DNA from: Aurantiacibacter spongiae
Lineage (GTDB): Bacteria > Pseudomonadota > Alphaproteobacteria > Sphingomonadales > Sphingomonadaceae
Direction of reading: 5' to 3'
DNA length: 64,000 nucleotides
Assembly (NCBI RefSeq): GCF_003815535.1
Contig: NZ_RPFZ01000001.1
Coordinates: forward strand, 2,542,001 to 2,606,000
Shown here: positions 45,929 to 57,607 of the stretch, one piece after another
How positions within the stretch are numbered: position 1 is the stretch's first letter
Layout: every line of letters starts with the position of its first letter
Notes under the pieces: generated by a model
Databases searched by the model: none
What the model was told of the DNA's origin: nothing
What the model saw: the letters and a program-made list of their open reading frames with translations, nothing else
Made by a program: the position numbers and the translations under genes

Positions 45929-47443
45929 TCAAGGGCGGCGGAGCCACGCCGTAATGGTCCTGTCGTTCATCCGCACACTGACATCCTGGCGGTAGTTGCG
46001 TTCCAGAGCGCGCTCGACGAGCGCTGTCGCCTGTGGGTTCTGCAGCGTCATGGGCCGGTTCGCCGTAACGATGGCGCCTGGACGGGTGGCCAGGATCCGC
46101 GCCACTTCCGCAGTCTGATCGATGCCGATGGCCCGCGTCTCCAGTGCGTTGTTGAGGTGGTCGGGATAGACGAAGCGGCTCGGCGTGCAGCTTCCCGTCA
46201 TGCGATAGAGAACAGTTGGCCCGTCCCACACGAACAGGCAATTCCTGTCCGCCCCGACATACGGAGCGATGGCTGCCGCCATGCGGTGCGTCGCGTCTCG
46301 TTCCGCGCCAGCCTGGGCATGGCGCGCCGGCATCGCCAGCAGGGTCCACAGGATCGAGACCAGAACGAGGCCGGGCACCATCCCGGCGGGGGTCCGGCGA
46401 TCGAGTAGTGGAACGGCGACGAGCGCGACGGGCGCGGCCAGGGCGGCGTAATAATAGAGGTAGACGGTACCGGGCAGGAGCACAGTGCCGAGCGTCGCCA
46501 CCGCCCAGCCGCAGAAATAACGCCACAGCGTCGCATCGTGCGGCGCGCGCAGGCGCAGCGCAGCGCACACTCCGCCCGCGGCGAGGACGACGAGCGGCGT
46601 GAGGCCGATCCAGTGGCTTTCGCTCCAGCGCCCCTGGGGTGCGGCGACGCGATCGAAGAACGACTGGAAATTGGCGAACCAGAAGGCGTCGAACTCCCCG
46701 ATCGCCGCGTAAAAGCCCGCTACCAGAAGCGTGGGCGCCAGCCCGGCAAGGGCGAATACGGCGGCCTGGGAGACGAGCCCGGTATTGCTCGCCCCGCGTC
46801 GATACGAGACCCACAACGCCCAGCCGCCGAAGAAGGCGCATTGCGGCAGGACGGTGTACTTGATCTGCAGCGCAAAGCCGCCCAGCAGCATGGCAGCGAG
46901 CGAGCGGCGCGCGAAATGGGGATGGTCGCGGTCGGCGAGCAGCGCGGCCATGCCGAGAATGAGAGGGGTGAAGAACACCTCGCTCTGCGCCGAATAGCTG
47001 GCATAGGCCGACAGCAGCATCGCGTAGATGGCGGCGGCGCAGGCACTCGCGAAAGGATCGGCCAATCGCCGCGCAAGGCGGTAGGTGATGGCGGAGCCGG
47101 CCAGCACGAACACGCAGGCGACCCCCTGGTAAGCCAGCGTTTCCGGCCCGAACAGGGCGTGGATGGCGGCAAAGATGGCGAACAGGCCGAAGGGCTTGCG
47201 ATCCCACCAGTCGACGAAGGGCAGTTCGCCGTGCGTCATGCGCCAGCCGATGAACGAGTAGAGCTGCTCGTCAAAATCGGCCACCGGATCGCCGAACCAT
47301 ACGGCGCGGGTGGCCAGCACGGTGATCGCGACGAGGGCGAGGGCGATCAAGTCCGGCGCGCGCATCCACGCGACGAGCCGCCCGCCTGCCGGTGCGCCCG
47401 CCACCGGCGGACCGGTCATCGCATTGCCTCGCCTGGCTTCCAT
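45929..47443 (-). CDS. GT39/PMT-like membrane glycosyltransferase
   Basis: 504 residues with about ten membrane helices. An N-terminal loop carries VADFDEQLYSFIGWRMTHGELPFVDWWDRKPFG, with the D-E pair and the W-D-R-K-P motif typical of the ArnT/PMT superfamily of lipid-linked sugar transferases. C-terminal part is a soluble periplasmic domain. It would move a sugar from a polyprenyl phosphate to lipid A, protein or another acceptor, but neither donor nor target can be told. Start at 47443 or 47419. Divergent from the transferase gene at 47549 by 105 bases. Confidence 0.85.
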   Translation of the reverse strand: MEARRGNAMTGPPVAGAPAGGRLVAWMRAPDLIALALVAITVLATRAVWFGDPVADFDEQLYSFIGWRMTHGELPFVDWWDRKPFGLFAIFAAIHALFGPETLAYQGVACVFVLAGSAITYRLARRLADPFASACAAAIYAMLLSAYASYSAQSEVFFTPLILGMAALLADRDHPHFARRSLAAMLLGGFALQIKYTVLPQCAFFGGWALWVSYRRGASNTGLVSQAAVFALAGLAPTLLVAGFYAAIGEFDAFWFANFQSFFDRVAAPQGRWSESHWIGLTPLVVLAAGGVCAALRLRAPHDATLWRYFCGWAVATLGTVLLPGTVYLYYYAALAAPVALVAVPLLDRRTPAGMVPGLVLVSILWTLLAMPARHAQAGAERDATHRMAAAIAPYVGADRNCLFVWDGPTVLYRMTGSCTPSRFVYPDHLNNALETRAIGIDQTAEVARILATRPGAIVTANRPMTLQNPQATALVERALERNYRQDVSVRMNDRTITAWLRRP

Positions 47444-47548
47444 CCCCCTCGATTGCCCCTTGCATGGTTAAGATGTCGTTGCCGGCGGCGATGGCCGTGG
47501 TGGACCGCAAACCGGAAATTAACCCTCTTTCCCGTAGAACCTGGGGTC

Positions 47549-48955
47549 ATGGCTACCTCCCCCGACATGCTGTCGCCCTGCGCCGACCGGACGGACCATC
47601 GCTTCGGAGGGATGCGCGCCGGGGCGGTGCGTCTCGGGGCGATCGTGCCGTGGCGCTGGATCGGCGTCTGGCTGCTGCTTCCCAACATCGTCAACATCGC
47701 CATGTGGCCCATCGGCGGTCCGGTCATGCAGCATCCGCTGATGCTGTTCGGCCTCGCCGCGCTGCTTGCCGCGCAATTGCCCTGGACCTTCGCCAAGCGA
47801 CTGGTGCTCGCGGTACTGATGCTGGCGATCACGACCGTTTATGCCTGCCTGAGCTTCAACCTCCCGATCTGGGGCTTCGTCCATCTTCCCGATTTCGCGC
47901 GGGAAGTTAAACCGTGGCGCGCGCCGATCTACCTCGCGGGCGCCGGGGTGTTCCTCGTCGCCTTCGTCGCCGCGCTGCGGCTGGTGCCCACCGTGCCGCG
48001 GATGCGCAATTTCTGGACCATGCTGACCGCGCTTGCCGCGGTCTGGGGCGTGTCGCAGGCCGATGCCCTGATTTCCGCGCCCACCGGCGACAGCTACCGC
48101 GCGTCTCCCGGCCCGGGCGATCCGTTCGAGGCGGCGAGCTGGCACAACGGCCTCGCCGTGCCGCCGACCGACGGGCGCAACGTCGTCATCGTGCTGGTCG
48201 AGGCGCTCGGCCTGCCGACCGGCGATGTCGAGACGGCACTGTTCGACGCGGCCTGGAACCGCCCCGACCTGGCAGGCCGCTACGACATCGCGACCGGCAG
48301 CGTGCCGTTCTACGGCTCCACCACCAATGCCGAGCTGCGCGAATTGTGCGGACAGTTCGGCCGCTATGACAGCTTCGACTTCGAGGATGCGCGCTGCCTT
48401 CCCGAAATCTACCAGGCGGCCGGCTACCGCACCAGCGCGATGCACAGCTTTTCGAGCGCGCTGTTCCATCGCTACGAATGGTACCCGCGGCTGGGTTTCG
48501 GGAGCATAGAATTCGCTCCCGAACTCGAGGCCGCCGGATCGGGTGCCTGCTCCGGCCTGTTCCCCGGCGCCTGCGATACCGGCGTCCCCGCGATCATCGC
48601 GAGACGGCTGAAGGCGGGCGACGGGCCGCAGCTGATCTACTGGCTCACGCTCAATTCGCACCTTCCCGTCGTCGCTCCCGAAGGCGCTGGGCCGAACAGC
48701 TGCCGGCTCGGACCGGACGCATGGAGCCGCGATAACCAGAGCCTGTGCCGCCTGTTCGCGATCCATTCGCGGCTGGCCGACGCGCTGGATGCGCTGGCGA
48801 GCGATCCCGACCTGCCGCCGACCGACTTCCTGATCGTGGGCGACCACATGCCGCCCTTCTTCCAGCGCGAGACGCGGCTGCGCTTCGATACGCGGCACGT
48901 TCCCTTCATCCACCTGCGCAGCCGCGCCGAAGCCGCTACCCCCGTCGGCGGCTGA
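47549..48955 (+). CDS. Membrane-anchored alkaline-phosphatase-superfamily transferase (EptA/LtaS-like)
   Basis: 468 residues. Four to five hydrophobic helices in the N-terminal 190 residues, then a sulfatase-type domain: NVVIVLVEALGLP, the likely nucleophile threonine in FYGSTTNAELREL, SAMHSFSSALFHRYEWYPRLGF, TLNSHLP and the metal site LIVGDHMPPFF. This matches phosphoethanolamine or phosphoglycerol transferases that modify lipids or glycans in the periplasm. It is divergent from the GT39 gene, so the pair may decorate the same surface polymer, an inference. No ribosome site is obvious before the ATG. Confidence 0.83.
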   Translation: MATSPDMLSPCADRTDHRFGGMRAGAVRLGAIVPWRWIGVWLLLPNIVNIAMWPIGGPVMQHPLMLFGLAALLAAQLPWTFAKRLVLAVLMLAITTVYACLSFNLPIWGFVHLPDFAREVKPWRAPIYLAGAGVFLVAFVAALRLVPTVPRMRNFWTMLTALAAVWGVSQADALISAPTGDSYRASPGPGDPFEAASWHNGLAVPPTDGRNVVIVLVEALGLPTGDVETALFDAAWNRPDLAGRYDIATGSVPFYGSTTNAELRELCGQFGRYDSFDFEDARCLPEIYQAAGYRTSAMHSFSSALFHRYEWYPRLGFGSIEFAPELEAAGSGACSGLFPGACDTGVPAIIARRLKAGDGPQLIYWLTLNSHLPVVAPEGAGPNSCRLGPDAWSRDNQSLCRLFAIHSRLADALDALASDPDLPPTDFLIVGDHMPPFFQRETRLRFDTRHVPFIHLRSRAEAATPVGG

Positions 48956-48995
48956 TCCCTTGCCAGAACCGCCCGTCGGCGCCATTTCGGTACCG

Positions 48996-49286
48996 ATGGC
49001 GGACACCGAGGTCACGACTTGCTGGCTGTGCGAGCGCGCGCTCGGTCGCCGGGTGCAGCACCATCATGTCGTGCCCAAGGCCAAGAAGGGCCGCGTGACG
49101 GTCCCGGTCCATCCGATCTGCCACCGCACCATCCACGCCCATTTCACCAATGCCGAACTCGCCCGGACGCAGGGGAAACGGGCGCCCCTGGTGGCGCAGC
49201 CCGATGTCGCACGGTTCCTCGACTGGATCGCCGACAAGCCGCCCGAATTCCATGCTCCCACGCGCCGCCCGAAGTCGCGAAACTGA
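48996..49286 (+). CDS. HNH-type nuclease-like protein
   Basis: 96 residues from the Met at 48996; a TTG at 48960, 4 bases after the previous stop, is an alternative. A zinc-finger pair TTCWLCERALG (Cys-x2-Cys) precedes HHHVVPKAKKG and HPICHRTIHAHF, the HNH fold with structural Cys and His residues. Such small HNH proteins are often annotated as endonucleases, but many are of unknown role. It follows the transferase gene on the same strand, possibly by chance. Some family members lie near phages; no phage gene is here. Confidence 0.8.
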   Translation: MADTEVTTCWLCERALGRRVQHHHVVPKAKKGRVTVPVHPICHRTIHAHFTNAELARTQGKRAPLVAQPDVARFLDWIADKPPEFHAPTRRPKSRN

Positions 49287-49287
49287 C

Positions 49288-49374
49288 GAAGTTTACACCC
49301 TGTCAGCCTTTCAGAAGCGAGGATTACCGTGGAAATCCAGCATCTTGAGCCAGCAGTGCGAAGTTGACACCTTG
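49288..49374 (+). repeat. Pair of near-identical 15-base repeats in the 49287-49468 gap
   Basis: GAAGTTTACACCCTG (49288-49302) and GAAGTTGACACCTTG (49360-49374) differ at two positions and stand 72 bases apart in the same direction. The gap between the HNH gene and the prolyl oligopeptidase terminus holds nothing else recognisable. They may be protein-binding sites or relics of an element. Confidence 0.4.
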
Positions 49375-49468
49375 CGGGATTGAAAATTGCGCTTCACCCC
49401 CTTTCCGGCAGAACGAGCCACGACGCGCCGATGCATCATGGCCCGCTCTGTAGGAAAGGAATAGCGCG

Positions 49469-51610
49469 CTATTCGTCCATCAGTTGCTGCATCAGGTAGA
49501 CGATCTGCATAGCGCGCAGCTTGGCCCGCTGTTCGTTGTCGACGCCGCCCGAATGGCCGCCCTGGGTATCCTCGAAATAGAGGTAGTCGTCGCCGTTTGC
49601 GGCCATGCGCGCCGCGGCCTTGCGCCCGTGGCTGGGATGGGTGCGATCGTCGGCGGTGGAAGTGACGAAGAAGACCCGTGGGAAGTCCTTGCCCGAATTG
49701 AGCGCCTGATAGGGCGAATACGGCTCGATCCACGCGCGCTGTTCGGGAATGCGCGGATCGCCATATTCGCCGATCCACGACGCGCCGCGCCCGATATACT
49801 GGTAGCGCAGCATGTCGAAGAGCGGAATCTGCACGATCGCCGCGTCGAACAGGTCGGGTCGCTGGGTGAAGGCGGTGCCGACCAGCAGGCCGCCCTGGCT
49901 GCCGCCCTGAACGCCCAGATTGTCGGGACTGGTAAAGCCGCGCTCCACCAGATCCTCGCCGACGGCGATGAAATCGTCCCAGGTGCGCTGCTTGTTCTCG
50001 CGGATCGCGCTCTGATGCCATTCCGGCCCGAATTCCCCGCCGCCGCGCAGGTTCGCGAGGACGTAGGCACCGCCGCGCTCCAGCCACATCTTCCCGGTCG
50101 AGCCGAGGTAGGAAGGCAGTTGCGGCACCTGGAACCCGCCATATCCGTAGAGCAGGGTAGAAGTGTGACCATCCATCTCCATGCCCGCCGGCTTGACGAT
50201 GAAGTAAGGAATCTTCGTGCCGTCGGCGCTGGTCGCCTCGTACTGCTCGATCTCCATCCCGGTCGCATCGAAGCGCGCCGGCGCTTCCTTCACGGGCACC
50301 AGATCGACGCCGTTCTCGGCGTAGTAATAGGTGCCGGGCGAAAGGAAATCGGTGCTGGTGAACATGATCTGGTCGGTCTCGTTCGATGCCGTGGCGACCC
50401 CGACCGTGGCGTTTTCCGGCAGGGCGATGCGCTGCGAGACCCACTCGCCATCCTCATAGTCGAACTTCAGCACCTGCCCGCGGACATTATCGAGCAGGGT
50501 GACGTAGAGACTGCTGGCCGTGGTGCTGGCGCCGCGCTTGGTCTGACGTTCGCCGGGTGCCCATACCAGCTCCTTGGGCGCCCCGTTGGGATCCGCCTTG
50601 AACGCCTCCAGATCGACCGCGACGATCGAATCGGCGGGAAAGGTCTGGTCGCCGGTGTTCCAGTCGACATCGGTCGAGAACAGCATGTGCCCGTCGACGA
50701 TGCCGTACGGCCCGGCCTTGCGCGGCAGGTCGAGCGGCACCCATTCGCCGTCCTTTTCGAAATAGTAGGCGCGCTCGTGAAAGGACAGGCCGCGATAGGC
50801 GATGCGGCCGTGGATCGTGCCCGCCGCATCGCGCAGCAGATACGCGCCTGCCGAAACGTCGGTCGGTTCGCCGCGGAAGATCTCGCGCGCTTCGGAGATC
50901 GGCGTGCCGCGATGCCATTCGCGCGTGGTGAAGGGGTAGAAACTTTCGGTGACGGTGTTCTCGCCGAAATCGCGGCTGATCAGCAGCGTGTCCTCGTCCA
51001 CCCAGCTCGCGCTGCCCTGGCTTTCGGGCAATTCGAAGCCGTCCTCCACGAAGCGCAATGTGTCGAGATCGAATTCGCGCACGACGCTGGCGTCCTTGCC
51101 GCCATCGGACAGCGAGACGAGGCAGCGCGTGCCGTCGGGCGGCAGGCAGGAAAAGCCCTGATAGACCCACTCCTTGCCCTCGGCCTCTGCCAGTGCGTCG
51201 ATATCGAGGATGGTTTCCCATTCGGGATCGTCGCTGCGCCAGCTATCGAGCGTGGTGCGGCGCAGGATGCCCTTGGGATTGTCCGCGTCCTGCCAGAAAT
51301 TGACCAGGCCGTAATGGGTGAAGCCGACGCCGGGAACGCGATCCTCGGCATTGTAGATGGCCAATGCTTCGGCCTTGAGCTCCTCGAACCGGGGATCGGT
51401 CTGGAGCGCGGCGACGGTCTTCTCGTTCTCTTTCTCGACCCAGGCGAGGGCGCGGTCGCTGCGGGTTTCCTCGAGCCAGATGAACGGATCGTTCTCGGCT
51501 TCGAATTCGGTATTGGTCACGGTGTTGGAATCCTGCGCGGCCACGGGCGTGGCGGTGAGTGCGGCGAGCGCGAGCGAGGTCGCGAGCGCGCGGGTCGATA
51601 CGAGTTTCAT
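49469..51610 (-). CDS. Secreted prolyl oligopeptidase family protein (S9A)
   Basis: 713 residues. A signal peptide ends at VAAQ (about residue 26). The N-terminal EFEAENDPFIWLEE and the propeller region are followed by the alpha/beta hydrolase: nucleophile in GVQGGSQGGLLVG, Asp in STADDRTHP, His in TQGGHSGG. It cleaves short proline-containing peptides, here in the periplasm; nothing excludes a wider specificity. Upstream region 51611-51752 holds the ATP operon terminator, so this gene is its own unit. The complete triad is present. Confidence 0.92.
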   Translation of the reverse strand: MKLVSTRALATSLALAALTATPVAAQDSNTVTNTEFEAENDPFIWLEETRSDRALAWVEKENEKTVAALQTDPRFEELKAEALAIYNAEDRVPGVGFTHYGLVNFWQDADNPKGILRRTTLDSWRSDDPEWETILDIDALAEAEGKEWVYQGFSCLPPDGTRCLVSLSDGGKDASVVREFDLDTLRFVEDGFELPESQGSASWVDEDTLLISRDFGENTVTESFYPFTTREWHRGTPISEAREIFRGEPTDVSAGAYLLRDAAGTIHGRIAYRGLSFHERAYYFEKDGEWVPLDLPRKAGPYGIVDGHMLFSTDVDWNTGDQTFPADSIVAVDLEAFKADPNGAPKELVWAPGERQTKRGASTTASSLYVTLLDNVRGQVLKFDYEDGEWVSQRIALPENATVGVATASNETDQIMFTSTDFLSPGTYYYAENGVDLVPVKEAPARFDATGMEIEQYEATSADGTKIPYFIVKPAGMEMDGHTSTLLYGYGGFQVPQLPSYLGSTGKMWLERGGAYVLANLRGGGEFGPEWHQSAIRENKQRTWDDFIAVGEDLVERGFTSPDNLGVQGGSQGGLLVGTAFTQRPDLFDAAIVQIPLFDMLRYQYIGRGASWIGEYGDPRIPEQRAWIEPYSPYQALNSGKDFPRVFFVTSTADDRTHPSHGRKAAARMAANGDDYLYFEDTQGGHSGGVDNEQRAKLRAMQIVYLMQQLMDE

Positions 51611-51697
51611 GATTGCTCCCCTTCCGAAACGGCTGGCCCTACCTTGGCCGGGAACGGGGCGATTGCAAGGCCTTACGGCGGATGGGGCGCGGATACG

Positions 51698-51723
51698 AAA
51701 AGGGCGACCCGCGCGGGCCGCCC
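51698..51723 (-). terminator. Terminator of the ATP synthase operon
   Basis: On the minus strand GGGCG and CGCCC arms (51723-51719 and 51706-51702) with an inner CCCG/CGGG pairing form a hairpin, followed by TTTT (51701-51698). It is 30 bases after the atpC stop and thus ends the atp operon. Confidence 0.75.
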
Positions 51724-51752
51724 GTCACGTTATAGCGAGAGGTGCGAGCAGG

Positions 51753-52010
51753 TCAGTCCTCGACGTGTTCGGCCAGCACGGTCAGGCCGTTATCGCCCAC
51801 TTCGGCGAAACCACCGCGCACGGCGATGCTTTCGGGCGATGCACCTTCGCTGCGATAGACCTGCACGTCCCCGTCGCGGATGGTGGACATGAACGGGGCG
51901 TGGCCTTCCAGCACGCCGAATTCCCCTTCCACGCCGGGGACCACGACCATGTGGACATCTTCGGAGCGGACCAGCTTGCCGGGCGTGACGAGTTCGAAAT
52001 GCAGGGCCAT
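51753..52010 (-). CDS. atpC: ATP synthase F1 subunit epsilon
   Basis: 85 residues, the beta-sandwich domain of epsilon alone: [43 protein letters not shown]. The C-terminal helical hairpin of the E. coli protein is missing, which is common in alphaproteobacteria. Epsilon links rotor and catalytic head and can inhibit ATP hydrolysis; without the hairpin that brake is absent. It starts one base after the stop of the membrane protein gene at 52012 and is last in the operon. Confidence 0.93.
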   Translation of the reverse strand: MALHFELVTPGKLVRSEDVHMVVVPGVEGEFGVLEGHAPFMSTIRDGDVQVYRSEGASPESIAVRGGFAEVGDNGLTVLAEHVED

Positions 52011-52011
52011 G

Positions 52012-52503
52012 TCAGTTGTCTTTCGCTTGCGCGCGCGTGTCTGTCGCGCGCTCTCTACTATCGCCGGACGCGGTGTCCAGCCCCAGATACAACAGCACCG
52101 CGATGGCGCCGCCAATGAAATATCCCGCCGCCGTCAGCATGCTTTCCCAGATCATCGCGTAGCCGACGAGCTGCCAGGCGAACAGCGGGACCAGCGCTAT
52201 CACCGCGGCGCTGGCCACGAAGGGCTTGAGAAGTCCCTCCCTGCGCCCTCTCCAGATCAGCAACATGCAGCCGAAATTCACGGCGACGGCGGGAAAGGCC
52301 AGCGGATAGAGCCACCAAGGCGAATAGGGCTGGCCGAATACCGCGTTGGCGAGATCGGCGAAGCCGCTGTCGAAAAGCTGCCACGGCTCGCGCCGCCAGC
52401 GATGGATGTCGAAGGCCGAGATCAGCAGGAAGACCGCGATCCCGGCCTGCGACAGGCGGCGGAGGAGGTGGGGCGATCGGTGCCGGAAATCCGCCTCCGC
52501 CAT
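52012..52503 (-). CDS. Membrane protein embedded between atpD and atpC
   Basis: 163 residues with about four hydrophobic helices (about 17-35, 63-82, 93-115 and 120-142). The N-terminus is basic ([12 protein letters not shown]), and the end polar. No family is recognised. Its start is 8 bases after the atpD stop and its stop touches the atpC start, so it is read as part of the operon. Possible roles in assembly or membrane placement of the ATP synthase are guesses. Confidence 0.7.
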   Translation of the reverse strand: MAEADFRHRSPHLLRRLSQAGIAVFLLISAFDIHRWRREPWQLFDSGFADLANAVFGQPYSPWWLYPLAFPAVAVNFGCMLLIWRGRREGLLKPFVASAAVIALVPLFAWQLVGYAMIWESMLTAAGYFIGGAIAVLLYLGLDTASGDSRERATDTRAQAKDN

Positions 52504-52511
52504 CGGTTCTA

Positions 52512-53978
<1,467 letters not shown>

Positions 53979-53986
53979 CTACTTGA

Positions 53987-54358
53987 TTAATCGTTGAATT
54001 TGGTAGGCGCGGAGCTCTGTTCGGAGCAATCGTCGAAATAGAATGCCATATGGCATTGAACTACCTTGGCATTGAGCATCTCGTCGGGAGCATTCTCAAG
54101 ACTGTAAGTACAATCATGTCCCACGGAGCTGCCAGAAATTTCGGTGCAGCGAGCATAAGCAATGTCGAGCGATTGGCCGGCTGCTTGGCGAGCGGCTCGT
54201 ACCAAGAATTTACCTTTTGCGAATTCATTGGTCGTCTCAAGATCGAATTCACTGAGGGTTTCGTTGGCAGCCAGTGCGGCGTGGTTCGCCTGTGAAGCTT
54301 CATCGCTCCCGCTACATCCAGCAAGGATGGAGGCCAGAATGAGAGCGGTCGGTTTCAT
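53987..54358 (-). CDS. Low-GC lipoprotein gene inserted in the atp operon
   Basis: 123 residues. Lipobox LAGC (Cys15), then an acidic and Ser/Ala-rich stretch and five Cys in the mature part, including ARCTEISGSSVGHDCTYS and VVQCHMAFYFDDCSE. The coding sequence is visibly richer in A+T than its neighbours, about 50 percent GC against the 60s. It starts within the atpG stop (TGATG overlap) and ends 17 bases before atpD. No relation to ATP synthase subunits is apparent. Probably a recent acquisition; function unknown. Confidence 0.75.
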   Translation of the reverse strand: MKPTALILASILAGCSGSDEASQANHAALAANETLSEFDLETTNEFAKGKFLVRAARQAAGQSLDIAYARCTEISGSSVGHDCTYSLENAPDEMLNAKVVQCHMAFYFDDCSEQSSAPTKFND

Positions 54359-55230
54359 CAGAGCGCTTCCGCGCCCGCGATGATCTCGATCAGTTCGGTG
54401 GTGATCGCGGCCTGTCGGCTACGGTTGTATTCGATGGTCAGCTTGTCGATCAGGTCGCCGGCGTTGCGCGTGGCGTTGTCCATCGCCGTCATCGAGGCGC
54501 CCTGTTCGGAAGCCTCGCGCTCCAGCAGCGCGCCGAAGATCTGCGTCTTGACGTAACGCGGCGCCATGTCCTCGAGGATTTCCTCCTCGCCCGGCTCGTA
54601 CTCCACGACGGCATCGCTCGCTTCGGCGGTTTCGGGGGCGGGGACGGGTATCAGCTGCTGCGTCACCGGATCCTGCGCCAGCGCGGACTTGAACACCGGA
54701 TAGACGAGATGCGCGACGTCGAATTCGCCGTTCCCGAACCGCGTGATCAGATCGTCTGCGATGGCCTCGGCCTCCTCGAAGCCCGGCGTGCGCGCCTCGG
54801 ACGTATCGAACCACTTCTCCACGCGGTCGGCATAGTCGCGCTTGATCGGCGCGCGGCCCTTCTTGCCGACGAGGTAGAAGGAAACCTCCTTGCCCTCGGC
54901 AAGCAGGGCCTTCGCCTTGCGCTTGGCTTCCTTCACGATATTGGCGTTGAGGCCGCCGCACAGCCCCTTGTCGGTGTTGACCACCACCAGCAGGTGACGC
55001 TGTTCGTTGCCCGTGCCGCGCATCAGCCGCGGCGCGGAATCGCTGTCGCCGACCTTCGCCGCGAGGCTTCCCATGACCGAAGCCAGCCGCTCCGCATACG
55101 GGCGCGCCGATTCGGCGGCCGCCTGCGCCCGGCGCAGCTTCGCCGCCGCGACCATCTGCTTGGCCTTGGTGATCTTCTGGGTCGACTTGACCGAGTTGAT
55201 CCGGCCCTTGAGTTCCTTGAGTGAAGCCAC
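54358..55230 (-). CDS. atpG: ATP synthase F1 subunit gamma
   Basis: 290 residues from the GTG at 55230; the 8 residues of the longer frame to 55254 lie outside the conserved start (M)[20 protein letters not shown]. The C-terminal helix ([36 protein letters not shown]) forms the rotor shaft with the N-terminal helix. It transmits rotation from the c ring to the alpha/beta head. Its stop overlaps the start of the inserted lipoprotein gene by one base. Confidence 0.96.
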   Translation of the reverse strand: MASLKELKGRINSVKSTQKITKAKQMVAAAKLRRAQAAAESARPYAERLASVMGSLAAKVGDSDSAPRLMRGTGNEQRHLLVVVNTDKGLCGGLNANIVKEAKRKAKALLAEGKEVSFYLVGKKGRAPIKRDYADRVEKWFDTSEARTPGFEEAEAIADDLITRFGNGEFDVAHLVYPVFKSALAQDPVTQQLIPVPAPETAEASDAVVEYEPGEEEILEDMAPRYVKTQIFGALLEREASEQGASMTAMDNATRNAGDLIDKLTIEYNRSRQAAITTELIEIIAGAEAL

Positions 55231-55249
55231 TCTTCCAACTCTCCAATTC

Positions 55250-55328
55250 GTCACTCCGGCGAAAGCCGGCGTCTCTATCCACTAGGTCGTACCTTGCGGC
55301 ACGAGATCCCGGCCTTCGCCGGGATGAC
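55250..55328. repeat. Inverted pair of REP-like palindromic units
   Basis: A unit at 55250-55276 (GTCACTCCGGCGAAAGCCGG with a following CGTCTC) and the reverse-complement unit at 55303-55328 (GAGATCCCGGCCTTCGCCGG with GATGAC) face each other in the 109 bases between atpA and atpG. Each contains its own stem, CCCGGC-GAAG-GCCGGG in the better copy. This is the palindromic repeat pattern seen in many sphingomonads and could act as a BIME-like mRNA stabiliser. Confidence 0.75.
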
Positions 55329-55339
55329 GGCTGATGTCC

Positions 55340-56875
<1,536 letters not shown>

Positions 56876-56899
56876 TCAGCCTTTGTGCGTGGGGCTGCC

Positions 56900-57457
56900 T
56901 CAGGCGCTCTTCATGGCCTGGGCGAGGGTGTTGAGACGGGTGCGGATCGAGCTGTCGATGCGCTTCGATCCGATGGTTACGACGAGACCGCCCAGAAGGT
57001 CGGGATCGACGCGGGATTTCAGCTTCACGGTGCGCCCTTCGCGCACCCGCAGCTTCGTTTCGAGATCGGCGAGCTGCTGATCGGTCAGCGCATGGGCGGA
57101 GGCGACCTCGGCCTGCACCTCTCCGCGCTGGGCCGCGGCTATCTGGTGGAAGGCGCGGATCATCGCCGGAAGGTCGCCCATGCGACGGTTTTCCGCAAGC
57201 ACGCCTAGGAAGTTGCGCGTCAGGTCCGACACGCCGAGATGCTCGGCCACGCCCGTCATCACATTGCCCATCTGGCCGCGGCCGATCCGGGGATTGTGGA
57301 TAAGCGCGGCGAGATCGCCCGATTCGCGCAGCGCCGCCTCGATCCGGTCGAGATCGGATTCGACCGCCGTGACGGTCCCCGCCTCGCTCGCGAGATCGAA
57401 GAGAGCCGACGCATAGCGCCCTGCGAGACTAGCCTGAATACCGGCGGAAAGCTCCAC
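56900..57457 (-). CDS. atpH: ATP synthase F1 subunit delta
   Basis: 185 residues from the GTG at 57457 ([23 protein letters not shown]); the longer frame to 57562 adds residues that do not fit the family. The conserved C-terminal part [29 protein letters not shown] is the stator-binding region. It connects the peripheral stalk to the top of F1. The first gene of the operon, with GAGGAC upstream and a 150-base gap before the protease gene. Confidence 0.94.
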   Translation of the reverse strand: MELSAGIQASLAGRYASALFDLASEAGTVTAVESDLDRIEAALRESGDLAALIHNPRIGRGQMGNVMTGVAEHLGVSDLTRNFLGVLAENRRMGDLPAMIRAFHQIAAAQRGEVQAEVASAHALTDQQLADLETKLRVREGRTVKLKSRVDPDLLGGLVVTIGSKRIDSSIRTRLNTLAQAMKSA

Positions 57458-57607
57458 GCGTGAAAGTCCTCTTCGGGGTCCGGAACGGAAATTTGTTTCG
57501 TGTGCATGCCAACGGGACGCGGTAAGGACCGCATCCCGGCAAGCTCGGCGCGCGCCTAGCAAAGGGGGCGGGGGAGTGCAAGCCGGGGCGGCGCATCCCG
57601 CAGCGGC

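Noticed and set aside
46538-48955. 805-residue frame that would extend the transferase upstream
   Set aside because: The first 337 residues are antisense to the GT39 gene and have no domain; the gene starts at 47549.
54050-54295. 81-residue plus-strand frame inside the atp lipoprotein gene
   Set aside because: Antisense of the lipoprotein gene, which has a lipobox, an atpG overlap and its own composition; no sign of a real protein.
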